Shown piece by piece: positions 25,901 through 43,800 of a stretch of 64,000 nucleotides of DNA. The notes under the pieces were generated by a model, which worked only from the letters and a program-made list of their open reading frames with translations, had not been told where the DNA came from and did not search any database. A program made the translations under genes and the position numbers. The DNA comes from Litomosoides sigmodontis. Taxonomy: Eukaryota; Nematoda; Chromadorea; Rhabditida; Onchocercidae. Location: the NCBI GenBank assembly GCA_963070105.1, contig OY718803.1, positions 8,661,823-8,725,822 of the forward strand, written 5' to 3'. Position 1 is the stretch's first letter. The number at the start of each line of letters is the position of its first letter.

Positions 25901-28900
25901 AATATATTTGTGTTGCAAGTAATGGCGTACCGCCGGATGAGTCATGGAGCGTAAAATTGCGCGTCACGTGTAAGTTATCATACGTGTACTATGATATGTA
26001 AGATATGCCGTGAGATAAATGTAACAATTTTATGAATGAATTGTTGAAGGAAAATGGAATGCGATCGGATTGTATTAGAAATAAAATATCTGCAAGGTTT
26101 TTTTTTTGGCCATTTTCTTTTTAGTATAAAGTTTGCAGAGTTTTTGTTTTTCACTAAAAAACCATTTCAGTTAAGCCAATGGTGGTACCACAAGCTGAAA
26201 TTGTACAAGTAGCGCTTGGTGGTCAGATTAGCTTGGCTTGCAACGTGGAAGCTTGGCCAATACCGTTAGTGAAATGGAGAAAAGATGACGAAGAAATATT
26301 TGATTCTTCAATATTTTTACTTGTAAGTTAAAAGTTAAATTGATTTTCAATTAATGCCTCTCTCATTTCGCAGTGTGAAAGTTTGCGCTTTAAAGAAACA
26401 AAAGAAAAACCGCTAAGTTTACTAGTAAGCGGTTTTTCGGAAAAATTCATTCCATAACTCATACGAAATATTCTTGGAAATTTTTTGTTGAAATATTTAA
26501 ATTTTGAAAATAATTCTTTTTTAGTCACATAAAGTATTAGAAAAGTACCACAGCATACACACGCTGACAGTAAAAAATGCTAGCAAAAACGAATTTGGCA
26601 CTTATCGATGCATTGCAGTGAATGACAACGGTGAACACTTTACTGATATTGTTGTAAAAGGTGAAAGTTTAGAAATTAAAAAAAATTAATTTCGTTAAAA
26701 TTGAACTTAGCATCTTTGTTGCACAAGCTTACAGCGTCAATTGCAATGTAAAAATGCAAAAAATAACGACGTAACTTACCACTTGTAATTTGTTTGTTTT
26801 GCTTCAACGCTTTAGTTGATGAAATAAAATTCAAATGAAAAAGTTTCATTCCTAAATGACTTTGAATTCAGATTTTTAGAGCTATATTTGGTGAATTTAC
26901 AACTTTCATTTGCAATTTGTAATGAAATAATTTCTTTTTTTTTTTTTTCAGAAGGAAAGTTATTATACAACAAATTTGTAGCAGCATTCACGGAAGGTTT
27001 GCATCTTCAAATTTTGAAAATTTCGAAAGAAATGACTTTCGAATTGACACATTCAGTTGACAGTTAGTGTAGTGAATGAGCAAATATCGGAGTGAATTGT
27101 GAGAGCCTTAAGAAATTTTATAATTTCAAATGTTGTCATTGAAAAATTCCATCATTTTATATGGAAAATAACAACAGAGATGATTACTTTTGAAAGTGTG
27201 TGACAATTTGAAATTGTTCAAATTTTTGCTGTAATTTTGAGCAAATTAACAATTCATCTTTTTGTTTTTGTTTACTTATCATTTCAATTTCTACAAACGT
27301 TTCGCATGAAACTATCAGTTATCATCCTTTCAACATGCTCAAGCGATGCATGAAGATGAAATGTTCAGAAGTTCAGGATGTTAGTGCGAATGTTTTAAAT
27401 TCATAACAGATCAAAGGATCGAACGTGCTGCGTGATTCAGCAGACTTTATGTGATATTTATTGATGAGATGACACAATGATGACCATTCACTGTAAAAAT
27501 TTTTAAATTTAATTTTCACATGCACGAAATGATCTCCTCCCTCCTAACATTCCTTTTTTTTTTAATGCCTAACTTTTTGATCGATGCCGCATTTGCGGCA
27601 TCAAATATCCCTGTTGTTTCTAGGCTCCGGCTATCTGGATGAACATAGTGATAATGATGATGATGATGATGATGATAATGGCAACGAAAGAAGCATTATT
27701 GATAACGATAGTAGCTACAGCGATAATCCATCATCTTACAAATTACAAAATTCATCTCATTCTAAGAAATTTCAAACGAATTCAAGAAGATTCCATGCCA
27801 CACATCCCTCTCAATTATCACCGTTTACGCAGAGCAAATACACTTACAGACATGAGCTACGTGGAAAACGTGTGCATGTTGATAATGATAGCGATTACAA
27901 CAACGATGATAACAGTGATAACTATCGTGCATTATTTTTGTCCCTCATAGCATGCTGCATGTTACTAGTAATTGGATTGATGTACTTGTTGCTAATTATT
28001 AACAGGTAATTATGAATTAATTTATTGAGAAGAAGAATTTCGTTACTTAATCATTCCTGAATACGTCGTCCTGAATCAACTGCCACTACCATCACTGTTC
28101 AATCTATTCTAGCTTATCTTTTTATTCTAAAGTAAATTTCAAACGCACACGATATTCCGTTGACGGTGTAAGTGAGTGTGAATTACAAAGCTTGCAAAAT
28201 TACGTCAATTATACAGTAGCAATTAATTCACTTAATGTGCTGAAAACATATGCATCCATTTTAATTTCGGAATTTTACCGGAAAAAGCCAAGCAGCACTT
28301 GTCTTGCGGAACTCTGGCATTACTGTTACTTTAACTAATTCTAGTGATGGTGGTGGAAGGCATTCCGAAACTTCTTCTAAAATGCTCGTTTACAACGATC
28401 TGCTCGTGGAAATTACGTGATAACAGTAAAAGTGTCATGTGAAAATTCCGTCACAAACAAATTCATTTTTTTTAAATTAAATTTTATCCATTTTCACCTG
28501 TTTAAGAAGCATCGCACAAGCGGACAGTGTAAATTGCACTCTGATAACAGCTGATAGTATATCATATCATCTATAGCAAAAAGAATAGTTGGAATTTAGC
28601 TTGCTCGTTATTCGAATTATTAAAAATATATGAGTGGGCCAAGTGTGACAGAATGATTTGGTTAAATAAAAGTTGAAAATTGAGGCCTTTCTTGAGAACC
28701 TCTCCTCCCCGACTTACACTTGCAAAAATCATGAATATGTCAGAGAAAACTCTGACAAAATAATTTTGATAGCCTTTTTGATAGGTGAATTTCTCGGAAT
28801 CAAAAAAGCTCGACCTATGACCCATGATTTTGAGTATCATGACACTAAATTTTAAACGACTATTTTCAATTTCAGATACCACAGGCAAACAAACTTCAGC

Positions 28901-29186
28901 AGCTGGTAAGCAACTTCATTTTTACATCTTGTTCTTTCTCTTGTTTAAAGGAATCAATATAATAACTCCTTCCCGTCCACTGCGATCTTGTGTTCTTTCC
29001 AGATCAACGTCATATGACTTATGTGTGCAGTTCGTTGTTTTTAAAACAATTTCGCCATTGAGGAAAATGACCACTCATAGTAGCATCAGCAATAACTTCC
29101 CCTCACAAAATCGTTGATTTAAAAAGAAAAGTTAAATTTCCAGGAGAATGTTGGAGACGCAGCGCGCAACAGGAACTGTACTGTAA
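22927..29186 (+). CDS. rig-5: three-Ig neuronal adhesion protein, RIG-5/DIP/lachesin-like (5' end not identified)
   Basis: Exons in phase: 22927-23042, 23521-23574, 23690-23770, 23883-23961, 25530-25691, 25841-25969, 26171-26322, 26525-26660, 26952-26996, 27624-28005, 28876-28905 and 29144-29186, giving about 469 aa. Ig1 has VKGQDIEFRCQISK and DIGGYSCQLNTNP. Ig2 has VREGQNVTLSCQAFGDPPPT, a WRRQ core and GEYICVASNGVPP. Ig3 has GGQISLACNVEAWPIPLVKW and FGTYRCIAVNDNG. A long linker with an Asp run encoded by (GAT)n follows, then a transmembrane helix (LSLIACCMLLVIGLMYLLLI) and a short tail. The first exon starts in phase 1, so an upstream signal-peptide exon is missing. C. elegans RIG-5 is the DIP-family partner of ZIG-8; the assignment rests on the three-Ig layout. 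Exon 27624 can also stop at TAA (28007-28009). Confidence 0.8.
23962..25529. other. large intron of the RIG-5-like gene
   Basis: A 1.57 kb intron between the Ig1 and Ig2 exons, much longer than its neighbours. Around 24060-24240 short motifs recur (for example GTGTAC and CTGATCATC, with GACTTTGACGGT-like words). This could be an old, decayed insertion. I see no open frame or terminal repeats that would prove it. Confidence 0.35.
26405..26437. repeat. hairpin-forming inverted repeat in an intron
   Basis: The arm AAAAACCGCT (26405-26414) pairs exactly with AGCGGTTTTT (26428-26437) around a 13-base loop. It sits in the 26323-26524 intron of the RIG-5-like gene. Confidence 0.85.
27650..27682 (+). 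repeat. coding (GAT)n microsatellite, Asp run
   Basis: A run of GAT/AAT codons in exon 27624-28005 of the RIG-5-like gene encodes about seven consecutive Asp residues. They lie in the extracellular linker between Ig3 and the membrane helix. Confidence 0.85.
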
Positions 29187-30450
29187 CACTCAACTTCTTT
29201 ACTACTTTTTAAGCTTATTCTTGCTGCTCCTCTTGTGATCGTCCTGAAAGAACTTCCGCGAAAGAACTCGAAATATGTTGAAATTTACATTTCCCATTCT
29301 GACCACCTTAATCACTACGAAGTTTCCCGATATAAGTGGTGTTTCTTTTGTCGATTTTGTTCCACTGCAAATGAATTAATGTGTGAAGCGGAAAAGTTGA
29401 ATTTAAACGTTGAACGAATAAATTACAAATATTCAAAAAAATATGCATAAATTTCATCGCAATTGATATATTTATTGCGCAACAACAGAAGATTGAAGAG
29501 ATTTCAGCATATTTTCACTTAGTGTTTACCTTTTCAGAAATTTGATTTCATTAATTTTACACTGCCAGTTAAATTCAACTAAGCACTGATTTCACTAGTC
29601 CGACAAAATAATTGACCACAACCAAAGCAAAAAAAAAATGCTTTTGAAGAACTTTCTGATAAATTTGAACAAATCAACGAAAATTTCTAATGTAAGTGTT
29701 AATTTAAAAGTTTACAATATATGAGTGTTTTTTTCATCTTTTACTCTTTTACAAATATATTCTTTTGATGTTAGCGAAAAAGGAAAATGATGACGCATGT
29801 GAAGCATTCTTAAAATGGAAATATGCAAATAAACGACCACAGTCAGTCATTCTTCTCTGTTTTCATTGCGATAAAATGCATCATCCACCTCAACTCAATC
29901 TTAACATTCCGAATTCAAATTCCGAAATTCACCGAAATCAGAATTCTCACCTCGAAACTACAAATTCTTGGAAGAGGGAACAAACCAGTCACAAATTAAT
30001 TTCACGAGGAAGAGGAAACGACCACCAATCATCATTCTCATCACCAAATGTCCTGAGCCAGCGTTTTGGCATTTAACTGCTCGGACCACAAACTTTAAGT
30101 TGTAACTGCTCGGACCACAAACTTACTTTAAGCGAATTTAGAAATTGAGGGCATTCGCTAATTCTCTCATCCTTTAAGTGAAATGTGTGATAAAGAAGCA
30201 CCGCACTGATAACGAATTGCTAACACTGAGAGGGATGTGATGACACAGTATTGTGGGAAGATCGCAGTTCATCTAGAAATTTCAAACGAAAGAATATTAT
30301 TAAAAAAAGACTTCAGCACAGGTAGTAGTAGTAGTAGTATCATTGAACTTCACTTGACTTTAGAAAGTGAGGAAGATGGGAAGAGAGAGATGGAAAGGAC
30401 TTCAAAGGTAGGTATTCCTCACAGTTGAACGGTGTTGTCGCTGATTGGGA

Positions 30451-30481
<31 letters not shown>

Positions 30482-31032
30482 AGGTGCAACAAAGAATGAA
30501 GCAGGAATAATAGCAGTATATAAGTATTCCTAATTCCGAGGAATCCTGGGTAACGCTCTACATTACGAGTTTTTTCGACAACTGTTCTGCGTCGTTCGTG
30601 TTGCACGTACGTAAGATATTGATTGAATGCTGGCGTTCTCATTTCATTGGTCTATCTTATGTTTTCCTTTGATTTTTGTGTTTTAAGTTGGTGGTCAGGA
30701 AGTGAGGTGGCTGTGCAGTAATTTTTTCTCTGCGTGTTGTGCACTTCACGTGTTCCGTGTATTTAGTGGTGAAGCTGTCGTTGTTGCCGTCATTCTTGTT
30801 TTGTTGTTGTTGCTGCTGCTGCTGCTGCATTGAATGAGGAAAACGTGAAGCACTCTGTGCAGCACTTTGATAAAACCATAAAATTTCTGGTTTGTGAGCT
30901 AAATGATTTGCAATTCGTGGGCAAGTTGTCGTAGGTCAAATTGATGATAGCATGCAAATTGTGGTTTATTTCGTCGAATCGTATGTTTTTCGTGTTTTGC
31001 TCTTTTCTTAATTTGAAATCGTAGAATTGGAA
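29187..31032. other. intergenic region between RIG-5-like gene and aconitase
   Basis: About 1.85 kb that should carry the 3' UTR of the Ig gene and the aconitase promoter. An ATG-started frame at 29765-30076 is rich in Ser, Asn, His and Arg and matches nothing I know. A GA run lies at about 30448-30475 and a GTT/GCT run at about 30803-30828. The sequence before the aconitase ATG (AATCGTAG at about 31017-31024) could be a trans-splice acceptor. Confidence 0.45.
30074..30124. repeat. 22-bp direct repeat
   Basis: The 22-base word beginning TAACTGCTCGGACC occurs at 30074-30095 and again, identical, at 30103-30124, a period of 29 bp. Confidence 0.9.
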
Positions 31033-36112
<5,080 letters not shown>

Positions 36113-37843
36113 AAGCTAATACTAGAAAGTGAAAATTTTTCTGTGAACTCATTCATTTAATTCTATAATTCCTGTGGAAATAAGATGAGATGTCCCGGAC
36201 AGTTTGATTTTCTGTCTTCACATGTGTTAATAGCAATTGGATTGGACTGAATTTTGGAAACTGATTATTTTATAGTCTTTAACCCATCAGTCGAACTTTT
36301 TACTACCACTCCTATAATTTCGTGTCTCATCTTCACATTTCAGCATTTTGAGGTACCTTAAAATAATGGCTTGCTTAGATTCATCATTATTTTAGTACTA
36401 TTAAATTGTCAAGATCCAGTCATTGTTAGAGATAGAAAAAATGTCTCTTGATACTTGTACTATATAATTCTTGTAAGAATTTCCCCAACTCGGTATTAAG
36501 CTGCTTGTGCTTTTATTCCAATTGTTGCGGTGTCTGTGGGTTCTAACTGCTTCCCTGCTTCAATTTTCGTTTGTGATAATTCTACTTTTCATGATGCCTC
36601 ATGTACTTTAATAACAGCTTCACAAATATAGAAATGATTTGTATGTTTCTGATACAGAAATTTTGACCCTGTGTTCCAACGTACTCCAAAATATCAATTC
36701 GGAAACAGGAAATGTTACAGATTTTTAGAAATTCATGTTCTTATAGATGATAATATTTGAAATTTATATGTATATATAGAATGAATTAGATGATGCTTGA
36801 AACATTTAGACCGTGTCTTTGTGTTTAAAATCGTTGCAAAAAATTTCATTTATTATACAGTGATATACAGACAGCAAGCGAATCGCAACAAATGTATATC
36901 GCTCATTAGGCGGATGGCATTTATATTTAGTGCTGTATGGGAACTGATTGTTCAGGAATAAGATTTAATTTAATTTGCAAATTTTAATTTAATGACTGCC
37001 ACATTACGAATACAATTCACGGTATTCCCTACTTGCGATCCCGCGCAAAGTATTCCGAATTTTGATTTTATGGACGAAAATGCAGGAATTCAGCAGTAAA
37101 TGCATGACTAGTAACTCAGCTACAATTTTAATGTAGTCCTAATGGTTGCACGGATTTTAGTCAGTTTCTCAAAAAAAAGCTTAATTTCAAACCAGTTCAA
37201 AGAAACACAGACCTTGTTTCATAATCTAATACAGCTTTAAAAACAAGGAATAGAATTGAGTGAAGTCAAATTTCAGATCAGTAGCAACCACCGACGCAGA
37301 AACCAGCCAGATAAAGGCATTAATGTTGCCACCATTTCATGAAACATGCCCTTAAGTGTTGCAGTTTGTTCTGAAGAAAAAAAGTATACGAAATCGAAAT
37401 CGATATTCCGGAAGCAAAGAACAGAAAAGAAAGTAACTGGCTAGCATAAGTTTTGATGAAGCTAGTATACTTCAAGTAACTGAAGGATTGACATTATTAC
37501 AACATACTAAATTCCGTGGAAACGGGTTTCTGATATATATCTTCCTCAACAGATTTGAGAGGAATTTCGAGACTTGCTAAATATTTCAGTTGATTTTAGA
37601 CTCGTTCTTAAGTCAATTTTTTTTTATTATACACACAGCTCTATCAATCTGTCTTTCCAAAAAACTGACTAAAACTCGAGAAAATTGTAAATGTAATATT
37701 ATTAAACATTTCAAATATGGCGTCTAAGCAGCTCGACTAATTTTCACTCTCAGTTTGTTAATCTTTTTTAATGGTTACAGCAAGTGACAGGTTGAATATT
37801 TCCTATCCAATAAGAAAGGATGTCATGAAATATCATTTTTTTA
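36113..37843. other. convergent intergenic region, aconitase / MPRIP-like gene
   Basis: About 1.73 kb between two 3' ends. It is AT-rich, without coding exons I can support on either strand. It should hold the long aconitase 3' UTR. The MPRIP-like gene appears to end within a few tens of bases of its stop codon. Confidence 0.5.
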
Positions 37844-37846
37844 TTA
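37836..37846 (-). terminator. poly(A) signal overlapping the stop codon of the MPRIP-like gene
   Basis: On the minus strand the end reads CATCCATTCTAATAAAAAAATG. The TAA stop (37844-37846) overlaps an AATAAA hexamer. If used, the 3' UTR would be only about 10-25 bases. Confidence 0.5.
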
Positions 37847-40800
37847 GAATGGATGACTGTATTCAGCAATCGTTTCAAAGAATTTCCGACGCTCGCTAAC
37901 TGGAGTAATCATCGAACGTCGTAACTCACTAGCTGGATAATCATTTTTCATCTCACTCACCGGTATCGCTGGATTGCTGTGAAATCGAACATCTGAAATT
38001 TTATCAGATATTTGTATTAACAATAAATAATAATTCCTAGTTCACTAAGTCTGCTGGAGTGTTTCTTCGAAGTTGTGACCAATGAAGATGGTGGAAAACA
38101 ATGTACATCGGAATTTTATATACAACAGGGGCAGGGAAAGAGCATCAAACACTTAATTAGAAGACTAAACAGCACGCTTAGCATATTAGACTTCATTTGT
38201 AGGTAGACGATAAAACAAGTGTTGTGAGAAACTAAGTTACATTATTTTTCTTTTCGTAATCATTCACTCAAATTTCGCATTGCTAATTTATTAATTTAAT
38301 CACTAACCATTACGTCTTGAAGTCATTTTTGGTGTCACTTGGCGATTTTTTCGAAATTTGACCCCTTGACCGGATGGTGGACGACCAATCGATGAAACGA
38401 CAGCTGCTGGTTGTGTTGCTATGCTGCTGCTGTTGCTGTTGTTGTTGTTGTTGTTGTTGTTGCTGTTGTTGTTGTTGTTGAGTGATGGAAAGCTGAGAGT
38501 TATCTGTTGTTGCTGAAGAGTTGGGGAATGAGGTTGAACAACTTGGGATATCATCGATTCCTCTATCAATGGCGGTACGTCGTCTACGTGTCCCTCTATA
38601 ATGGAGAAATTTGTAGATGAAATAATACCACTAAAACAAATATTTCAAACACTTTAATACAAAAAATGATAGCATTAGTTGTATTGAAAGTACTATCTTT
38701 ACAGTTTACAGTAATAGATGATGCATGCTAATAATAGCCGTAAATTCATTTGATTTGAATGTTGTCACTGGCACTACCCTTCTTGTATCAATGCAATAAT
38801 AATGAAATAATCCATATGGAATTTTGATTTAAAAAAAAAAAAACATTTAATATAATGATGAAATTAAGGCACAAAGCAAGTTGGCAGGAAAAGAACGTTG
38901 ATAAGATGAATTGACAGTTTCTAGTAAGGCTCAAGCAGCATGCTTTCACTAAGATAGAATTTGAAAATGACAAGCATGCATTAGACGACTGAAAGACAGT
39001 AATTAAACATTTTATTGTCTACGATCACCATCAGGGGGAGAAATTTGGGAATTTTTGGAAGTGAAGAAAGATATGCTGAAAATTTTATAAAAATATGAAC
39101 ATATTTAAGGAGATTTCACACTAAATTATTGGTGATCCTAAACTTAGCACTAGAAAAGTCAAATTCTAACTCCACAATGCCAAACTCAATTCAAACTTTT
39201 TTTACACATATAGAAGCTTACCGATTGTGTCGTTTTGATAGTTCTGCAAACAACTTGGATTTTTGAATGGAATTTCACAAAAACTGAGAAACTTAAGAAA
39301 AAAAAAAAGGAATACGTTTAAAGGAATGCATCGACATGTATGAAGTTACCACAAAGCGAAGGATGGTAATAATGCCAAAAGGCCCTTGCGCTTGCAGCCA
39401 AAGAAGCCTTGAACAGGTGTAAATAGGTACTGATCTGCATTCATCAGCAGAACAAAACACGGCCATAATATATGAACGAAAGAACTAGGACCGCACCGCA
39501 GATCATCATGACTTCTTTCCCAGATAGGCTAACACTACAGTTTGTTTCTAAATTACCTTCATGAATCTACTACGTGCTACAACTTAATCGCTACAATCCT
39601 ACGTAGCATTAAATTCACCTAAAATATTCTTCAACAAAAAAAGCCATAAATTGTAAGCTCACCCACCGTATTTAATTGGAAATTCTTCACCGGTCAATTC
39701 AAAAGCTCGGCGTTCCAAAAGTGCCACCGTCTTTCTCAGCTCCTCAATTACTGTGTCTTTTTGCCGCAACTCACGATGTAAACGTCGATTTTGAGCTTCT
39801 ACATCACTACAAGTAAAAACGTTCAGTAATTTCATAAAATACCCGAAGAAATGATCGATAAAGAAAGTGAGAAGAGTAGGAAGGAGAACCAAAACAGAGA
39901 GAGAGAGAGAGAGAAAGAGAGAGAGCAGAATGTTTCAGATACTTCAACGACGACTGATTTTCTTTGTCGGCCAGCAATAAAGACATCTTCTCATCGAGTT
40001 GAGAATTCTCCAGACATTTTGCCGAATATAACGCCGACAACTGCGCTAACTCAGCACTCATCTGCTCCAACATCTTACTGCAACGGGAAACAATAAGAGT
40101 GACAGATGAACTGGAAATGAAATGCTAATGAGAAAGAGGTAGCTAGCTAGCTAGCTACTGACCTTTGTCTTGTAAACTGTACATCGCTTCTGGTTGAGTC
40201 AGCGGTGATGTTTGGTTGCGCAGCAGTCACACTGTTACCACTAACGTTGCGAACTTTTTCACTAATATTCCTCAATTCAGCATCATGCGCACGTTGCACT
40301 GCATCCAATGCCATCCTGTAAATACAATAAACTACAGTTAATTCAACTTCACTGTACAATGTTTGCACTGCAAAATGAAGTGAATGCAAAAGCAGGAGAG
40401 ATCGTTGGAGCAAACTGTGCAAACAACTTAAAGTACACATCTACCTTATATCCTATCATTAATGATATTTTATAAAAATTGTAATTATCACTTTCTAAGC
40501 AAGATCATTAGGGCTTCAGGATGTTGTTGATGATGGACGATGATGTTGATAGAGCAAAGAAAAAAAAAATTTCAAATGAAACTCACCTGGTTGCTTTCTT
40601 TTCCTCTTGCAATTCAGCTGCATGCTCCTCTTGCAGTGCAACAATTTGCTCCTCATATTGTCGTCGCTGTTCTGCTAACATTTCCTCGTGAGTTTTCTTC
40701 ATTGTAGACAATGAATGATCATTTAAAGACTGGAAAATTTTTTGTTGGAAAAAAAAATTTCCATTGCACTCAAAAATCCTTTTCAGTTTGCTTTCACGTC

Positions 40801-43800
40801 TTGCTTTTCTTCCATTTCAACCTTCATTTCATTGTTTTATTTCTTCAAATTTCAACTAAATTCTTACATTTAATGTTTGCAACTCTTCTTGAACTTTTTT
40901 CCGCCTATGTTCTTCATGCTGTAGGCGTTCTCGAAGTAATTTTAACTGATACTCAAATTTTGATTGCATCGATTGCATTTCTTCAGCATGCGTAGCCTAA
41001 AATTTAACTGTAAATGAACAAAGGAATTGTGAGCTTAAAGTAATTTAATAGCAGAATTGTGGAGTAGCGATTTTTTAAACTGTAAGAATGTTTAAATACT
41101 TGAAGTTCCTCCAGCTCATTCTCCAAATCCTGCACTTCCTCGGCAATATCTTCCGATGAGGGATGTCCCTGAAAATTAAGCAGACATTGCGTGATGCACT
41201 GGAAATCAGGAGTCACTTCATGAAGCACTCAAACTTTAGAAAGTTCGAGAACGAAGAAAGGAAATAAAATTTTACCACATGAATTTCCTTTCCTTGTACT
41301 TCGCGCTGTGTCTTCATCAGTACTTTACTTACCTAAACATAAAAAATTTCATTCATCACGATGGAAATATGTTGATTGAATTTTAAACCACTGCTATAAG
41401 GTAGTGAATGAAAATTAGGTAAAGATTTAAAAGGCATTTTTTAGTATATATCCCTGTAAATATTATGAATCATCTTTAATTGCGTAAACATTCGCAATTA
41501 AGATCCGATGAAACGAACAACTATGATACAGTTCTGCCACAAAGGGCAAATTAAAAAAGAAAAAAGGAATTATTAAATAAGCAATTGCAGGCGCTACAAA
41601 ATTTTACACCTGCTCATAAGCTTCAGACACGTTATTTAATGTCTCCTCGATGTGGTTCATTTTGCTATCCATTTGAGTGATTTCATCTAGACCAGCTACT
41701 CTTCGAATCAGCTGATCGATTGATTGTCGCAATTCAGCGTATTCAACGCTGCCTGCTTGGGAATGTACAAAACGTGATAAAGCACCAACTTGAACTTTGA
41801 GCAGATTGGTAAACTGCTCAACAATTTGTTTATACCTGAAATTTAGCAATTTAAGCAAACAATGTCCATCTCACATTATCATATTCAACAAACAACATAG
41901 CGCTACCATTTATTAAATATGATATTAAATTAATTAATTATAAAATATAATATAGTAGGATTGATTATTATATAAATATATATAATTTAACAAGCATGTT
42001 TTTGAGACAGGAAGAAATCAATTGCTGAAAATTTTCCTACCTTACTTAATAATAATATTTAATATATTTTCCTAGCAATTCCAGATAACCTTATCAATTA
42101 TTTCAATCATTTCACAATCTGTTACAGCAACAAAAAAACAAAGAAAATTTGCCGCTTGTTAAATTTTTACCTAAGTTCACATTGTTGATCAGTTTCCCGT
42201 GTTGGTGTAGCGAGTTGCTTTCGTAACGTTTCCATTTCTTCACGTTTTCGAATTATATCTTCTTCAGCAGCCGTAAGGCTACGTCGTAATTGCGATAAAC
42301 CTTGTGCCTGTAGAAATAAAAAAAAAAAGCTAAAAATGAGCTAAAAATGAGGATATTTTGCGAATGCAGTCAATATATGCAAAATCTTTAAATTCCTTGA
42401 AAAATATCTCGTGAAAAAATTGCAAAAAACTTACATCGCTACTCAAAAAAAGACAGCGTAAACGGTCGTTCTCACTTCGCGTTTCACCAAGTCTTGATGT
42501 CGTATCTTGCAACTGATCACGAAGATTTTCCACCTAATTTATTCATTCAAATTGCATTAACTCAAATGTTTTACATTTGTCATTTTTGAATTGTTAAGAT
42601 AGCAAATAGCAATTATCTCGCTGTGATTAATTCAATTTATATCGATCATTTTGTAAAATATAACGATAAAAAAAAACAATTACACAATTATTTAATATTC
42701 ACTTAAATAAAACAAACATAAGGCAAGAAGCATCAATTTGACTTGTCATGTTTTTTTGAAAATTAAAAGAGAAGTGCAATAAATTTAAATTGGTTCCTAA
42801 TAAACTGGATGATTATTTCTGTCTTATGATTTTCTCAGTTAGCAAATGAAATATACTAAAATTTACAAGCAGAAATGCAGGAAGATAGCAAGAGCTGTTG
42901 TGCGTGTAAGCTAAACAATGAATGGATAAGGATGGTATGCAAACTAGCAATTGGGAACATGGAGGAGAATCATGATGTTATGCATTTTTGGAAGAATAAC
43001 TTCACTAACTGTGACCATCAATCAGCTCATGAAATCTCCACCAGCACACTGACTCACACTGCTCTGTGGACTCGCGAACTGTGCTACTGTGAATGATTTT
43101 TGAGCATTTCGTGATCTCATTTTGAAATAAATGAATAACATTTTATGACATAAATAATTTTCCATGTGAAACATACACCTTTTTTTTTCCGCTTTTACAA
43201 TTTGTATTTATATCTGAGTGTGTGTGTGTGTGTGTGTGTGTCTGTGTATGTGTGTGTGATCAGAGTTGCACCACTGACACTGACCTCCTTCTTATTAATT
43301 AATTACATCATTTTTTGTTCAATTAATTTGAAACAAATGAAGAAAAATTTGGGACAGTTGAAGATGTGTTTTTGCCATGATCAGTTAGTTGTCAATTACT
43401 GGTACTACACGGCGATGTATGCACTGTTCGAGTATTCAATTTAAAAGCCATAATTCGATTTAAAATCATTTTTAAAATTTTCATTTAATTTATTAATTTG
43501 AATAAAAAAAGAAAAAAACATTCAAACTTTCTAGAGGGAAAGAAATGAATAGTACGCTCATTTAGGGCACCGAAGATTGGTAGGGTAATTGAATTTGGGG
43601 TATTTTAAATTGGACTTTAAAATCAAGTGATAAATAATAGCTCAATAAGAAAGTTACAGTAGTTAAATTTGCAAAACATACACTGCAAAAATTTCTAGCA
43701 CATTAAAATATAATTTAAATCAATGGTGGAATTATGAAATTTCATTAAAAAAAGCAGGACACAAAATTTTGAACGCAAACGATAACTCAACTGAAAAATT

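Noticed and set aside
29765..30076. 103-aa ATG frame rich in Ser/Asn/His
   Set aside because: No recognised family and no splice support. It lies in the presumed 3' region of the Ig gene, so I left it as unproven.
30340..30642. 100-aa minus-strand frame with a Leu/Ser run
   Set aside because: Its core is the GA/TC microsatellite at about 30448-30475, with no gene-like context.
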